22,176 nt of DNA from CBDUZS01 sp965371785 (GCA_965371785.1 CBDUZS010000043.1:1-22176), one strand, 5' to 3'. Counted from the stretch's first letter, positions 8,266-16,028 are shown. Notes: a model not told the origin generated them from the letters alone. A program made the numbers and translations.

Positions 8266-8978
8266 CGTCTGCTCCGCAGGGGCAGCTCGAGCGAATCGAG
8301 GAGCTTCCTGAGCATCTTCATGTCCTCCCATACCGGTCTTTTCAGCGACTCCGACCTGAGGAGTGCGGCAGGATGATACGTAACCAGAAGGGGAATGTCG
8401 CCATACCTGTGAAAATCTCCCCTCATCTGACCTATCCCGGATCTGCTTCCCGTCAGCGTTCTGGCGGCAGAGGCTCCCAGCGCGATTATCACTCCCGGGC
8501 TCATTATCGAAATCTGTTCCCTCAGAATCCACAGGCAGCTTTCGACTTCGTCCGACGAAGGAGTCCGATTGCCAGGGGGGCGGCATTTGACCACGTTGGC
8601 AATGTACACACTGTCGCGATCCAGTCCTATCGCCTCGAGAATCCTGTCCAGGAGTTTTCCGGCTCTTCCGACAAACGGTCTCCCCGTGCGATCCTCGTTC
8701 GCTCCGGGACCTTCTCCTACGAAAACTATTCCTGCATCTGAATTACCCTCGCCGAAGACCAGCATGTCCCTGGAAGTTCCGAGCCGGCACCGTGTACAAT
8801 CGCCCACCTCCGTCCGGAGTCTGCCGAGACGCTCAGAGGTCGATTCAATGGCTTCCTCAATCGATTCGGAGGATGCTTCCTCAGAAGGCTTCCTGATCCA
8901 TTCGGGAAGAACGAAAACCGTATCCAGGTCGAAGCTCTCGACACTCTTCCAGAACGGATCCAGTGTTGAAGGGGACAA
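8262..8978 (-). CDS. Family 4 (Fe-S) uracil-DNA glycosylase
   Basis: The 238-residue enzyme should remove uracil from DNA. Four cysteines fit the 4Fe-4S ligands of family 4: Cys61 and Cys64 in GDCTRCRLG, Cys132 in VVKCRPPGNRTP, and Cys148 in EVESCLWIL. Motif 1 is GEGPGANEDRTGRPFVGRAG at 88-107, and motif 2 is TYHPAALLR at 200-208 with the catalytic-loop His. About 50 acidic residues precede the catalytic domain, a common feature of type 4 enzymes fused to or resembling phage polymerase segments, with no function seen. The start is TTG at 8978, two bases after the gmk::coaB stop (TAG-CC-TTG), with GGAAG just upstream. No earlier or nearby ATG fits. The stop overlaps dnaB. Family identity is strong. 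Confidence 0.93.
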   Translation of the reverse strand: MSPSTLDPFWKSVESFDLDTVFVLPEWIRKPSEEASSESIEEAIESTSERLGRLRTEVGDCTRCRLGTSRDMLVFGEGNSDAGIVFVGEGPGANEDRTGRPFVGRAGKLLDRILEAIGLDRDSVYIANVVKCRPPGNRTPSSDEVESCLWILREQISIMSPGVIIALGASAARTLTGSRSGIGQMRGDFHRYGDIPLLVTYHPAALLRSESLKRPVWEDMKMLRKLLDSLELPLRSRR

Positions 8979-8980
8979 GG

Positions 8981-10279
8981 CTACTTCCGTTCACGGTCCA
9001 GGTAACGCCCCAGTGCTGCCACTGTGGCTTCGGCGACGAAGCGTTTCGAGCCGAATGGAATCTCCGTCCGAAGGCCGTTAGACGTGATGAGTACACCTGA
9101 GTTTCCGGGAGTCTCCATTCCCACTCCCTCGATATCGCCTCTGTTCAGAAAAATGGCATCCACTCCCTTGCTGTTCATCTTCTTCGCGGCTCTCATCTCC
9201 GCTTCAGGGCCGTATTCGAGTGCGTAGGCCAGGATCGTAAGATCCGTCTCCGAAGATGAAGTGCTTTCGAGAATATCCGTGGTTCCATCAAGATGGAGAT
9301 CCATGCCTTCTGCCTTGCGCTCCGTCTTTCCTGGAAGTCTTCTGGAGGGAACGAAATCCGAAACGGCTGCATTCATTACAAGCATATCCGCACGGGAAAG
9401 AACACTTCGAATTGCGCTCTCGAGTTCGAGAGCGTTCCCGATTGCGATGAATTCCATCATCGATGGCGCGGGAAGAGCACCACATGGTCCTGAGATCAGG
9501 ACAACCGAGGAGCCTGCATCCCTGAAAGCCATTGCCAGGCTGTATCCCATGAGCCCGCTGGACCTGTTGGACAGGAATCTGACATCATCGATGAATTCCC
9601 TCGTCGGCCCGGCCGTGACGACAACCCTTCTGCCCGCCCAGTATTCTCGCCCTTCGAACAGCTCCGGTTCGAGAAACCTTGCTTCGGCGGGATAGGGCAT
9701 ACTCCACAGGCGGCTCAGTTCGGCTCTGTGGATTGCTTCGATCCTCTCCCGGGCTTCGTCCATATCATCGTTGCAGATGTAGTAGTCGAATACTCCCAGC
9801 CATCTCGTTTCGAGGGAAGCGGTCTCCATCCTCTTCCTCACCGTCTCCGTCGAGTCCGTGGATCTACTTACAAGCCTGCTCTCGAGCATTTCAGCCGAGG
9901 GGGGCAGGATGAAGACGAGAACGGCATCGGGATTGGTTTTCTTCACACTGATGGCACCCTGAACATCTATGTCGAGTACCACGTTCACACCGTCTGCAAT
10001 ACGTTCCCTGAGCAATTCAATAGACGTTCCATACCTGTTCCCGTGAACCAGTGCCCATTCCAGGAAGAAACCATCCTTTACCCTTCTATCGAATTCGTCA
10101 TCGGAAACGAAGAAGTAGTCAAGACCATCGGTCTCGCTGCCTCTGGGCAGCCTGGTTGTCATGGAAACGGAGAAAACCGTTGCCGGGCAGGAGTCGACAA
10201 GATGATGAGCAAGGGTTGTCTTACCGGCTCCCGATGGCCCGGCAAGAACGAACAGTCGACCGAAGCGGGGTTCACTCAA
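8981..10279 (-). CDS. Fusion of guanylate kinase with phosphopantothenate-cysteine ligase (Gmk::CoaB)
   Basis: This continuous 432-residue frame carries two enzymes. Residues 6-190 are guanylate kinase (GMP + ATP to GDP + ADP): P-loop GPSGAGKTT at 14-22, TTRLPRGSETDGLDYFF at 41-57, YGTS, VVLDIDVQGA at 100-109 and FILPPSAEMLESRL. Residues about 216-430 are a CoaB domain, which joins cysteine to phosphopantothenate in CoA synthesis: RRVVVTAGPTREFIDDVRFL, then SNRSSGLMGYSLA, AAVSDFVP at 304-311, the lysine-rich KTERK at 318-322, and SKGVDAIFLNR. The usual CoaC flavoprotein half of CoaBC is missing; a short ARFLEPELF before CoaB resembles the tail of CoaC. The usual neighbour rpoZ is also missing. 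The start is TTG at 10279 with AGGTGG six bases upstream, overlapping the yicC end by 8 bp. Both domain calls are firm. CoaC must be supplied from elsewhere. Confidence 0.93.
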   Translation of the reverse strand: MSEPRFGRLFVLAGPSGAGKTTLAHHLVDSCPATVFSVSMTTRLPRGSETDGLDYFFVSDDEFDRRVKDGFFLEWALVHGNRYGTSIELLRERIADGVNVVLDIDVQGAISVKKTNPDAVLVFILPPSAEMLESRLVSRSTDSTETVRKRMETASLETRWLGVFDYYICNDDMDEARERIEAIHRAELSRLWSMPYPAEARFLEPELFEGREYWAGRRVVVTAGPTREFIDDVRFLSNRSSGLMGYSLAMAFRDAGSSVVLISGPCGALPAPSMMEFIAIGNALELESAIRSVLSRADMLVMNAAVSDFVPSRRLPGKTERKAEGMDLHLDGTTDILESTSSSETDLTILAYALEYGPEAEMRAAKKMNSKGVDAIFLNRGDIEGVGMETPGNSGVLITSNGLRTEIPFGSKRFVAEATVAALGRYLDRERK

Positions 10280-11153
10280 TGTTCGCCACCTGCTCTCTCA
10301 AGGAACCCAGAATATCCTTGATACCGATAATCCTCATCGATACATTCGAATCGTCTACCTTGGCTCCCATCGTGTTCACCTCACGCAGCATCTCCTGGAA
10401 CAGGAAGCCCAGCTTCCGTCCGCTCTCGCGCTCGTCTTCCTCGAGAAGGGCAAGACTTGCAGCTACATGCGAGTTGAATCTTTCGTACTCCTCGCTGATA
10501 TCCACGCGGTCAGCCATCAGCGCGAGTTCGGAAAGCAGCCTGTGTTCATCGATCGAAGTATCACGCAGGATGGAATCCACACGCTCTCTGAACCGTTCCA
10601 GCCTGGCGCGAACTCTGGACTCCTGACCATCCATAAGAGGTTCGGCAGCCAGAGAGATCTGCTGCAGTTTCAAGAGGAATATCCCGAACAGAGCTTTCCC
10701 CTCTGCCTTCCGTGAGTCGCGCAGCGCATCAAGCGAGTGGAAAACGCAATCAATGCCGGCTTCCTCGATTTCCGCAGGGGCGATATCCTGTTGAGAAAGG
10801 TGTGTCATCACTCCCGGCAGTCTGATCAGAACATCCCCGCTCATTTCTCCAGGTATATCGAACTTGGTGGAGAGAGAATCGAGAGCATCCATGTACGATC
10901 TCGCAAGATCAATATCCAGAGAGAGGTGACCGTTCCCGGTCTTTGCCGGGGACACCGAGGCGGACACTTCGATCCGTCCCCTGCGGAACATCGTTTGTGC
11001 TCTCTCCCTGGAAGATCCCTCGATTCCGGCAAGTATGGGAGGAAGCCTGAAAACGAGCTGAAGCCCTTTCTGGTTGACCGACCTTGCCTGAACGGAGATG
11101 ATCGTATTCTGAATCTCCAGAGTATGGGAGCCATACCCGGTCATGGATTCCAT
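10272..11153 (-). CDS. yicC: YicC family endoribonuclease
   Basis: The open frame extends upstream to 11282, but the conserved N-terminus is MESMTGYGSHTLE, starting at ATG 11153 with AAGGGG six bases upstream, so I use that start. The product is 293 residues, the normal family length. The N-terminal YicC domain contains ISVQARSVNQKGLQLVFRLP and FRRGRIEVSASV. The C-terminal part (old DUF1732) ends GRKLGFLFQEMLREVNTMGA then REQVANIE, nearly identical in pattern to the family. E. coli YicC is an endoribonuclease implicated in sRNA turnover. The gene is first in the long leftward unit and sits directly before gmk, as in many bacteria. Identity is certain; the RNA target here is not known. Confidence 0.95.
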   Translation of the reverse strand: MESMTGYGSHTLEIQNTIISVQARSVNQKGLQLVFRLPPILAGIEGSSRERAQTMFRRGRIEVSASVSPAKTGNGHLSLDIDLARSYMDALDSLSTKFDIPGEMSGDVLIRLPGVMTHLSQQDIAPAEIEEAGIDCVFHSLDALRDSRKAEGKALFGIFLLKLQQISLAAEPLMDGQESRVRARLERFRERVDSILRDTSIDEHRLLSELALMADRVDISEEYERFNSHVAASLALLEEDERESGRKLGFLFQEMLREVNTMGAKVDDSNVSMRIIGIKDILGSLREQVANIE

Positions 11154-11207
11154 GGGATACCCCTTGTGCTGAAACAGCTTGCTCTCGAAGACCGATGACA
11201 AAGCAGA

Positions 11208-11216
11208 TGTTATTAT
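11208..11216 (+). promoter_or_regulatory. Extended -10 promoter for rqcH
   Basis: TGtTATTAT is an extended -10 element on the plus strand. No good -35 lies 17 bp upstream (AAGACC), which fits extended -10 promoters. Transcription would start near 11223, about 32 nt before the rqcH ATG at 11255. The box overlaps the -10 of the opposite promoter. Confidence 0.5.
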
Positions 11217-11239
11217 ACTGAGTGACCTCATTGGGACAA
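11212..11239 (-). promoter_or_regulatory. Sigma70-type promoter for the leftward unit (yicC onward)
   Basis: Read on the minus strand, TTGTCC (11234-11239) is separated by 16 bp from a perfect TATAAT (11212-11217). Transcription would begin near 11205, leaving a leader of about 50 nt before the yicC ATG at 11153. No other promoter of this quality was noticed in the ten coupled genes downstream. Confidence 0.7.
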
Positions 11240-11254
11240 GATGGAAAGGACCTG

Positions 11255-12829
11255 ATGCCCGAAGGCGTATACATTTCGTCACTCGTACCGGTTATCGAGA
11301 AGAGAATCGGTGGAAGACGGTGCATTGCTGTAGATGCCCCCGTCAGGCGTGGAATACGCCTTGTATTCCCGGATGGCTGTCTCTTCCTGAGCGCAGTACC
11401 CGATTCTCCCGCCGTCTGGTGGGAGGAGGAATCCGTTACCGGGTTACATCAGTTGCCGGTGTGGAGCGACCATCTTGCGGGCGCCCGCGTAAGAGAGGTT
11501 CACACCCACGGAGTCGACAGGGTGCTGGAAATTGAGTTCGATTCGGATGCTCCATACACTGCCTCGGCTCTCAGACTCATTCTGGAAGCTACCGGCAGAA
11601 ACGGCAACCTGATCCTGGTGAGACACAAGGATTCCAGGATACTTGCCTGCATGCGGAAGATCACTTCCGAACGCTGCAGGTACAGAGCCATTGTCCCCGG
11701 TTGCAGATATCAGCCTCCTCCTTCGTCGGGTCTGCCGCCAGAACAATGGGCGACCTCTGAGAAGCTCATGACAGCGCTTTCGGGTGAAGTATCCGAGCGG
11801 GACATCTTTGAACTCCTGGAGGGAGTGGGTCCCGTAACTTCCCGGGCTCTGATCGAAGAAGCACGGCTGACCTCTACGAGTGTTTTCGAGCAGGTCTGCA
11901 GGCTTGCTGACTCCATGATTCGGAAGAGATTCTATCACTGGAACAGTCCCTATGGCCCGCTTCCGCAAAAGCTTGGACCAGGAGTTCCTTTGCAGAATCC
12001 ACTCGGTTTCAGAGCAGCAGACAGACGTACTGTCGTCACTGAACTGGATTCGCTCGGCGCAATACTGAGGAAAGAGCGGCATAGGCTCAGCCGGAAAAAC
12101 GATCGTCTGGAAGAAGCGATTCGAAACATGGTGCCGGACGAAGTTTACAGGAACTGGGGCAATCTCCTCCTGATGCATGCAGAGGGTATAGAAAAGGGAC
12201 GGCAGTCCGTCGTACTCGAAGACTGGGAAGGAAATCAGGTCGAGATTCCACTCAAACCCGCGAGAAGCCCGGTCGAAAACGCTCAACGTTTCTTCAGAAA
12301 AGCAGGAAAGACCCGGAAGGAGAGAGATAACCTTGTCACTCTCCTGGACACCACCAGGAACAGGATTTCCGAAATCGATGAGATTCTCAGAGACGCTCAC
12401 CTTCTCGAGGCAGAGGCGCTCAGAGAGATTCTCGGAGCCGAGAGAAAGCGCCGGCGGAGCAGAGACAAGCCTCCTGGTCCGAGCGAAGTTCTGCTCGCTT
12501 CGGGGTGGAGGTGTTTCACAGGCCGCAATGCTAGAGACAACGACCGTGTAACGTTCCGAATCGGTCGTAGAGGTGATCTCTGGTTCCATGCGAGGGGCGT
12601 AGGCGGAGCACACGTGATTCTGAAACGTAACGGCAGGGCGGATAATCCATCCAATACCGCCCTGATGGAGGCTGCTTACATCGCAGCGCTCAACAGCAGC
12701 GGCGCTTCCGGGGGAGTTGTTCCCGTGGATTACACAATGGTTCAGTACGTCAGGAAGATCAAAGGCGGAAAACCCGGACAGGTCGTCTACACCAGGGAGA
12801 AGACACTATTCGTCGATCTGGACAGATGA
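11255..12829 (+). CDS. rqcH: Ribosome-associated quality control protein RqcH (Rqc2/NEMF family)
   Basis: RqcH binds stalled 50S subunits with peptidyl-tRNA and directs alanine tailing of the nascent chain. I start at ATG 11255 (AAGGA five bases upstream), not at the longer frame from 11222, giving 524 residues. The NFACT-N domain includes REVHTHGVDRVLEIEF; the Asp88-Arg89 pair matches the DR motif needed for tailing in B. subtilis RqcH. A helix-hairpin-helix-like region with LLEGVGPVTSRALIEEAR follows, then a charged coiled-coil stretch (about 270-410). The NFACT-R domain near the C-terminus has GRNARDNDRVTF, GDLWFHARGVGGAHVILKR, EAAYIAALNSSG and VDYTMVQYVRKIKGGKPGQV. It lies back-to-back with yicC-gmk, a neighbourhood also seen around B. 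subtilis rqcH (yloA) and yloC. Family identity is strong. Confidence 0.94.
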   Translation: MPEGVYISSLVPVIEKRIGGRRCIAVDAPVRRGIRLVFPDGCLFLSAVPDSPAVWWEEESVTGLHQLPVWSDHLAGARVREVHTHGVDRVLEIEFDSDAPYTASALRLILEATGRNGNLILVRHKDSRILACMRKITSERCRYRAIVPGCRYQPPPSSGLPPEQWATSEKLMTALSGEVSERDIFELLEGVGPVTSRALIEEARLTSTSVFEQVCRLADSMIRKRFYHWNSPYGPLPQKLGPGVPLQNPLGFRAADRRTVVTELDSLGAILRKERHRLSRKNDRLEEAIRNMVPDEVYRNWGNLLLMHAEGIEKGRQSVVLEDWEGNQVEIPLKPARSPVENAQRFFRKAGKTRKERDNLVTLLDTTRNRISEIDEILRDAHLLEAEALREILGAERKRRRSRDKPPGPSEVLLASGWRCFTGRNARDNDRVTFRIGRRGDLWFHARGVGGAHVILKRNGRADNPSNTALMEAAYIAALNSSGASGGVVPVDYTMVQYVRKIKGGKPGQVVYTREKTLFVDLDR

Positions 12830-12887
12830 GGACGAGTTGTTTTAGATAGTAGCCTGTAAGGGAACATCATCCCGAGGGGGGTGGCAA

Positions 12888-13367
12888 ATGAATCTCGGTG
12901 AATCAGCACATCTCGAGATGTTCAGGGAAGCATACCTGTTCCGTAACCTGGAGCCTCATGAACTACAACCCTTTATCGAGTACTCACGTCTTGCTGAGTA
13001 CAGCCCGGCTGAAATGATTATTTCGGAAGGCGATGCAGGTGAGGAGCTCTTCTTCATCCTCAGTGGAAGCGTCAGGGTTACCAAGGCAACGAAGGAAGGC
13101 ATAGAGCAGGTTATCGGCCTGCTCAGAGAGGGTGATTTCTTTGGAGAGATGGCTCTTCTCGACAGGAGGCCAAGAAGCGCTTCCGTATTCGCTCACGAGA
13201 GAACGGAGCTTGCAAGACTCAGGCACGAGGATATCTATGCGATCTTCAAGGCCGATCCCTCCATCGGTCTGAAGGTTGTCAGGACGTTTGCAGAGGTCCT
13301 GTCGCTTCGCCTTCGGGACACGAATGACAAGTTGAAGTTCCTCCTGCTCCTGGAGAGCACATTCTGA
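12888..13367 (+). CDS. Stand-alone cyclic-nucleotide-binding domain protein
   Basis: The 159-residue protein has one cNMP-binding beta-roll (about 20-120). The phosphate-binding cassette reads FGEMALLDRRPRSASV at 85-100, with the Glu87 and Arg96 that normally hold the cyclic nucleotide. A C-terminal helix to residue 159 (SLRLRDTNDKLKFLLLL) ends without the DNA-binding helix-turn-helix of Crp/Fnr regulators. It is therefore a ligand sensor or partner protein rather than a transcription factor by itself; dimerisation through the last helix is likely. GAGGGGGGTGG lies before the ATG. The stop overlaps the deoB start (TGATG), implying coupling. No adenylate cyclase is visible nearby. The ligand and target are unknown. 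Confidence 0.85.
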   Translation: MNLGESAHLEMFREAYLFRNLEPHELQPFIEYSRLAEYSPAEMIISEGDAGEELFFILSGSVRVTKATKEGIEQVIGLLREGDFFGEMALLDRRPRSASVFAHERTELARLRHEDIYAIFKADPSIGLKVVRTFAEVLSLRLRDTNDKLKFLLLLESTF

Positions 13368-14524
13368 TGCCGTGCCGAAAGGCGGCAGTTCTTGTTCTCG
13401 ATGGTGTCGGGGCAGGTGAGCTTCCGGATGCCGCCGAATTCGGTGATTCCGGCAGTGACACACTCGGTAATCTGGCCAGGGCTGTGAACGGCCTGTACCT
13501 GCCCAACTTCGAAACCATGGGACTCGGTAACCTCCACCCGATAATGGGTGTTGAACCGGTAAGAGATCCTGAATCCAGTTACGGCCGGATGTCAGAGGTT
13601 TCACGAGGCAAGGATTCCACTTCGGGGCACTGGGAGATGATGGGGCTACCGCTGACGGTTCCCTTTCCGACGTTTCCGGAGGGATTCCCCCGAGAATTCA
13701 TCGAGCTCTACTCCTCTCTCACCGGTCATCGGATTCTTGGCAACAGAGCTGCATCGGGAACCCTCATCGTGTCGGAGCTGGGGGAGGATCAGCAGCAGTG
13801 CAGCGGACTCATAGTGTACACATCCGCCGATAGTGTTTTTCAGGTAGCCGCCCACGAGGAGCAGGTTCCCGTTAGTGAATTGTACAGGTGCTGCAGGATA
13901 GCGCGAGACATCCTGACTCCTCCGGACATGGGTGTGGGAAGGGTAATCGCCAGACCATTCAGGGGAAGCCCGGGAGAGTACTACAGAACACCTTTCAGAA
14001 AGGACTACTCCCTTGCCCCGCCGGGACGGACTCTGCTGGATGCCCTGGCCGATGCCGGGGTTCAGAGGACAGGTGTCGGGAAAATAGATGAGCTGTTCGC
14101 ACACAGATCTATCAGTACGGTCCACGTGACCGGCAATTCCGAGGCTCTGGATGAGCTCGAAAGACAGCTTCGAGAGACGGAATACGGGTTCATCTTCGCC
14201 AACCTGGGTGACTTCGACACAAGATGGGGGCACAGAAACGATGCGGCCGGTTTTGCCGCAGGATTGGTCGAGGTCGACAGCAGGCTGCCGAAGCTGCTCA
14301 AGCTGATTGGAGGAAACGATCTGTTCATAATCACTGCAGACCACGGTAACGATCCCACCACACCCAGCACCGATCACTCACGGGAGTACGCACCGCTGCT
14401 CGTCTACTCGGGGAAACGAAGGGGAATTGATCTGGGTACGAGGGAGACATTCTCCGATATCGCCTGCACACTTGCGGAATTCTTCCGTTTATCGGATACT
14501 TTCCCCGGCAAATCATTTCTTTGA
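13367..14524 (+). CDS. deoB: Phosphopentomutase
   Basis: The enzyme interconverts ribose (or deoxyribose) 1- and 5-phosphates and links nucleoside breakdown to central metabolism. The 385-residue protein has all metal-site motifs of the alkaline phosphatase-like family: Asp12 in LVLDGVGAGELPDAAEFGDS, Asp155 in YTSADSVFQVAAHEE, Asp284 and His289 in NLGDFDTRWGHRND, Asp325 and His326 in TADHGNDPTTPSTDHSREY, and His337. These align with B. cereus DeoB at an offset of one to two residues. The phospho-acceptor loop is GKDSTSGHWE, so Ser84 stands where DeoB enzymes usually have Thr (Thr85 in B. cereus). The start overlaps the previous stop by one base; cdd follows after 16 bp. Identity is certain. 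Confidence 0.97.
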   Translation: MPCRKAAVLVLDGVGAGELPDAAEFGDSGSDTLGNLARAVNGLYLPNFETMGLGNLHPIMGVEPVRDPESSYGRMSEVSRGKDSTSGHWEMMGLPLTVPFPTFPEGFPREFIELYSSLTGHRILGNRAASGTLIVSELGEDQQQCSGLIVYTSADSVFQVAAHEEQVPVSELYRCCRIARDILTPPDMGVGRVIARPFRGSPGEYYRTPFRKDYSLAPPGRTLLDALADAGVQRTGVGKIDELFAHRSISTVHVTGNSEALDELERQLRETEYGFIFANLGDFDTRWGHRNDAAGFAAGLVEVDSRLPKLLKLIGGNDLFIITADHGNDPTTPSTDHSREYAPLLVYSGKRRGIDLGTRETFSDIACTLAEFFRLSDTFPGKSFL

Positions 14525-14540
14525 GAGAGGTTCATAGCCG

Positions 14541-14939
14541 ATGAGACAACGAATGCTCGAAGAGGCACGGATGCTGATCGGGAACAGTTACAGCCCGTAC
14601 TCCGGTTTCAGAGTGGCTGCGGTTCTGGAGGATACCGACGGGGAAATGCACGCAGGTGTCAACGTCGAGAACGGCTCCTTCGGTATCAGTATCTGCGCAG
14701 AACGATCTGCGCTCTTCGCAGCCATTTCTGCCGGAAGCAAATCGTTCAGGAGGATGCTGATATACTCACCGGATGGCACACCCCTTCCTTGCGGAGCCTG
14801 CCGGCAGGCTCTCTGGGAATTCTGTAACAGTGATTTTACCCTGCTCATTGCGGACCCTCAGGGTCATATCAGCTCCTACACACTCGGAGAGCTGTTACCT
14901 GAATCATTTGAGCTTCCACTCGTCGACGCCGACAACTGA
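14541..14939 (+). CDS. cdd: Cytidine deaminase
   Basis: The 132-residue protein is the usual size of the homotetrameric zinc enzyme that turns cytidine and deoxycytidine into uridine and deoxyuridine. Zinc ligands are Cys52 in ICAERSA and Cys84 and Cys87 in PCGACRQALWEF; the proton shuttle is Glu54. The substrate loop NVENGSFG at 41-48 is intact, as is YSPYSGFRVAAVL. GAGAGG precedes the ATG with a rather long spacing of about 10 bases. With deoB just upstream, this forms a pyrimidine nucleoside salvage or catabolism pair; no nucleoside phosphorylase is in the window. No ambiguity in family. Confidence 0.97.
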   Translation: MRQRMLEEARMLIGNSYSPYSGFRVAAVLEDTDGEMHAGVNVENGSFGISICAERSALFAAISAGSKSFRRMLIYSPDGTPLPCGACRQALWEFCNSDFTLLIADPQGHISSYTLGELLPESFELPLVDADN

Positions 14940-14957
14940 CCCACAGTACAGATCCCC

Positions 14958-14985
14958 TTGACGCAGGTGATCTTTTCGTTATCAC
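14958..14985 (+). promoter_or_regulatory. Possible promoter for the PC4-like gene
   Basis: TTGACG (14958-14963), a 16-bp spacer and TATCAC (14980-14985) lie in the 78-bp gap after cdd. The -35 is good and the -10 only fair. Transcription would start about 25 nt before the TTG at 15018. No terminator hairpin was seen after cdd, so read-through is also possible. Confidence 0.4.
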
Positions 14986-15017
14986 TTCCGGCCTGAGAAC
15001 AAACGAAAGGACGCAAA

Positions 15018-15236
15018 TTGGAGAAGAACTATGCCGAGATCGAAAAGGGTGAGGATCTGGTCAAGGTCTCACTCACCGAATTCAAGGGGAAACAATACAT
15101 CGAAGTCAGAACCTATTACATGGCGGATGACGGAGAGTGGAAACCAACCAGAAAAGGTATAACGCTATCCCCGGATCTGATGAAGAAGGTTAATTCTGCT
15201 CTTTCGAAGGCTCTTGACGAACTCGGTGACGAGTAG
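15018..15236 (+). CDS. PC4/YdbC-like single-stranded-DNA-binding protein
   Basis: The small 72-residue protein starts at TTG 15018, with AAAGGA six bases upstream, an ideal ribosome site. The sequence has the PC4 layout: a beta-strand rich core VKVSLTEFKGKQYIEVRTYY, a short turn with GEWKPTRKGITLSPDL, then a C-terminal amphipathic helix MKKVNSALSKALDEL. The motif W-(K/R)-x-(T/S)-x-K-G-(I/V)-x-(L/V) followed by a helix is the hallmark of the PC4/Sub1 fold, which binds ssDNA as a dimer. Bacterial members such as YdbC are small stand-alone proteins suggested to act in transcription or ssDNA handling. It ends three bases from the convergent ChaN-like gene. The family call is good; the cellular role is unknown. 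Confidence 0.85.
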   Translation: MEKNYAEIEKGEDLVKVSLTEFKGKQYIEVRTYYMADDGEWKPTRKGITLSPDLMKKVNSALSKALDELGDE

Positions 15237-15239
15237 TTT

Positions 15240-16028
15240 CTACCGCTCGAGCGGAAACACCATGAAATCAGCCTGACCGGGATCCCAGTCCTCGTTCCGT
15301 GATACTATTTTCACGGTAAGAAACGTTGTGAGGGGGTCGAGCTGGTCCGGTATTCCGGAGCGGTAGTCGCTATGAAAACTCCCGCAGACGAATAGAGTTC
15401 TCATTCCCTTTATCGATCCTGCCATCACCGCGTCCTTGAACAACTGGGCTCTGTAGATGTTCATGGGATCCATGGGCATCCGATGCATTTCATCTCCGAC
15501 CATTGCCATGGTCTCGAGAAAACGCTCCCGGTAACCGGAATTCGATGAGTCCACTGTCATGCTGAGGAAGTAATCGGCACCCTCGATGCCCGCCAGACCT
15601 TCCCAGCCCTCTCGAGCAACGGAGGAAGCGAGATATCTCGGTACGTTGGCCGCCGTTACCGAGAATCCATTCTCTGCAGCGAATTCCACCATCGGGTGGT
15701 AATCCTCGATGTAGTTGCCCCAGGGCCGGCCATCCTCGAGAAGCTCTTCAAGGCTGATCTCCCCTGACAGATAACCGTTCAGTAAATCCTGGACATCCAC
15801 TTCGAACATCTCCAGAGCAAGCGAGCGGTCCTGCGATGCAAGGGACTTCCAGAGGAAGAGTTCCCAGCTGTGGGCTTGTGGATCATCGTGGCTTTCTCCC
15901 ACGAAGATCACCTGGACCGAGTCGAGCATATCGAGCATTTCCTCGACCGAAACGGTGTCAGCACCGTGCACGATAACCGCAGGAGGTGAAGAGATCAGGG
16001 AAAGTATTATGAGAAGTGTGCTAGCCAC
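15240..16028 (-). CDS. ChaN-like haem-binding-family exported protein
   Basis: The 262-residue protein starts at GTG 16028, overlapping the nrdJ stop by 8 bp. The first about 24 residues (STLLIILSLISSPPAVIVHG) form a hydrophobic Sec-type signal without a lipobox Cys, so the protein is probably periplasmic. The mature part has the ChaN / Cofac_haem_bdg pattern: VIFVGESHDDPQAHSWELFL, ALEMFEVDVQDLL, W-GNY, YHPMVEFAAENGFSVTAANV then PRYLA, and near the C-terminus LFVCGSFHSDYRSGIPDQL. The G-E-x-H-D-(D/N)-x-x-(V/A)-H and G-x-x-H-xx-(Y/G) motifs are common to the ChaN/EreA-like fold. Campylobacter ChaN binds a pair of haems; whether this protein binds haem, another tetrapyrrole or none is unknown. 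Downstream of a B12-dependent enzyme, the context is suggestive only. Confidence 0.85.
   Translation of the reverse strand: MASTLLIILSLISSPPAVIVHGADTVSVEEMLDMLDSVQVIFVGESHDDPQAHSWELFLWKSLASQDRSLALEMFEVDVQDLLNGYLSGEISLEELLEDGRPWGNYIEDYHPMVEFAAENGFSVTAANVPRYLASSVAREGWEGLAGIEGADYFLSMTVDSSNSGYRERFLETMAMVGDEMHRMPMDPMNIYRAQLFKDAVMAGSIKGMRTLFVCGSFHSDYRSGIPDQLDPLTTFLTVKIVSRNEDWDPGQADFMVFPLER

Noticed and set aside
8266..8586. N-terminal extension of the DnaB open frame
   Set aside because: It reads through the uracil-DNA glycosylase gene in another frame; the ATGA junction and the normal DnaB N-terminus place the start at 8265.
11154..11282. N-terminal extension of the YicC open frame
   Set aside because: It crosses the promoter region and lacks family similarity; the conserved MESMTGYG start with AAGGGG upstream is at 11153.
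11444..12613. 389-codon minus-strand frame inside rqcH
   Set aside because: It is antisense to a complete RqcH with conserved motifs; no domain or ribosome site of its own.
15243..15254. Perfect 12-bp palindrome CCGCTCGAGCGG between convergent genes
   Set aside because: It encodes the end of the ChaN-like protein, forms only a 4-bp stem with a 4-nt loop and lacks a T-run; not a convincing terminator.
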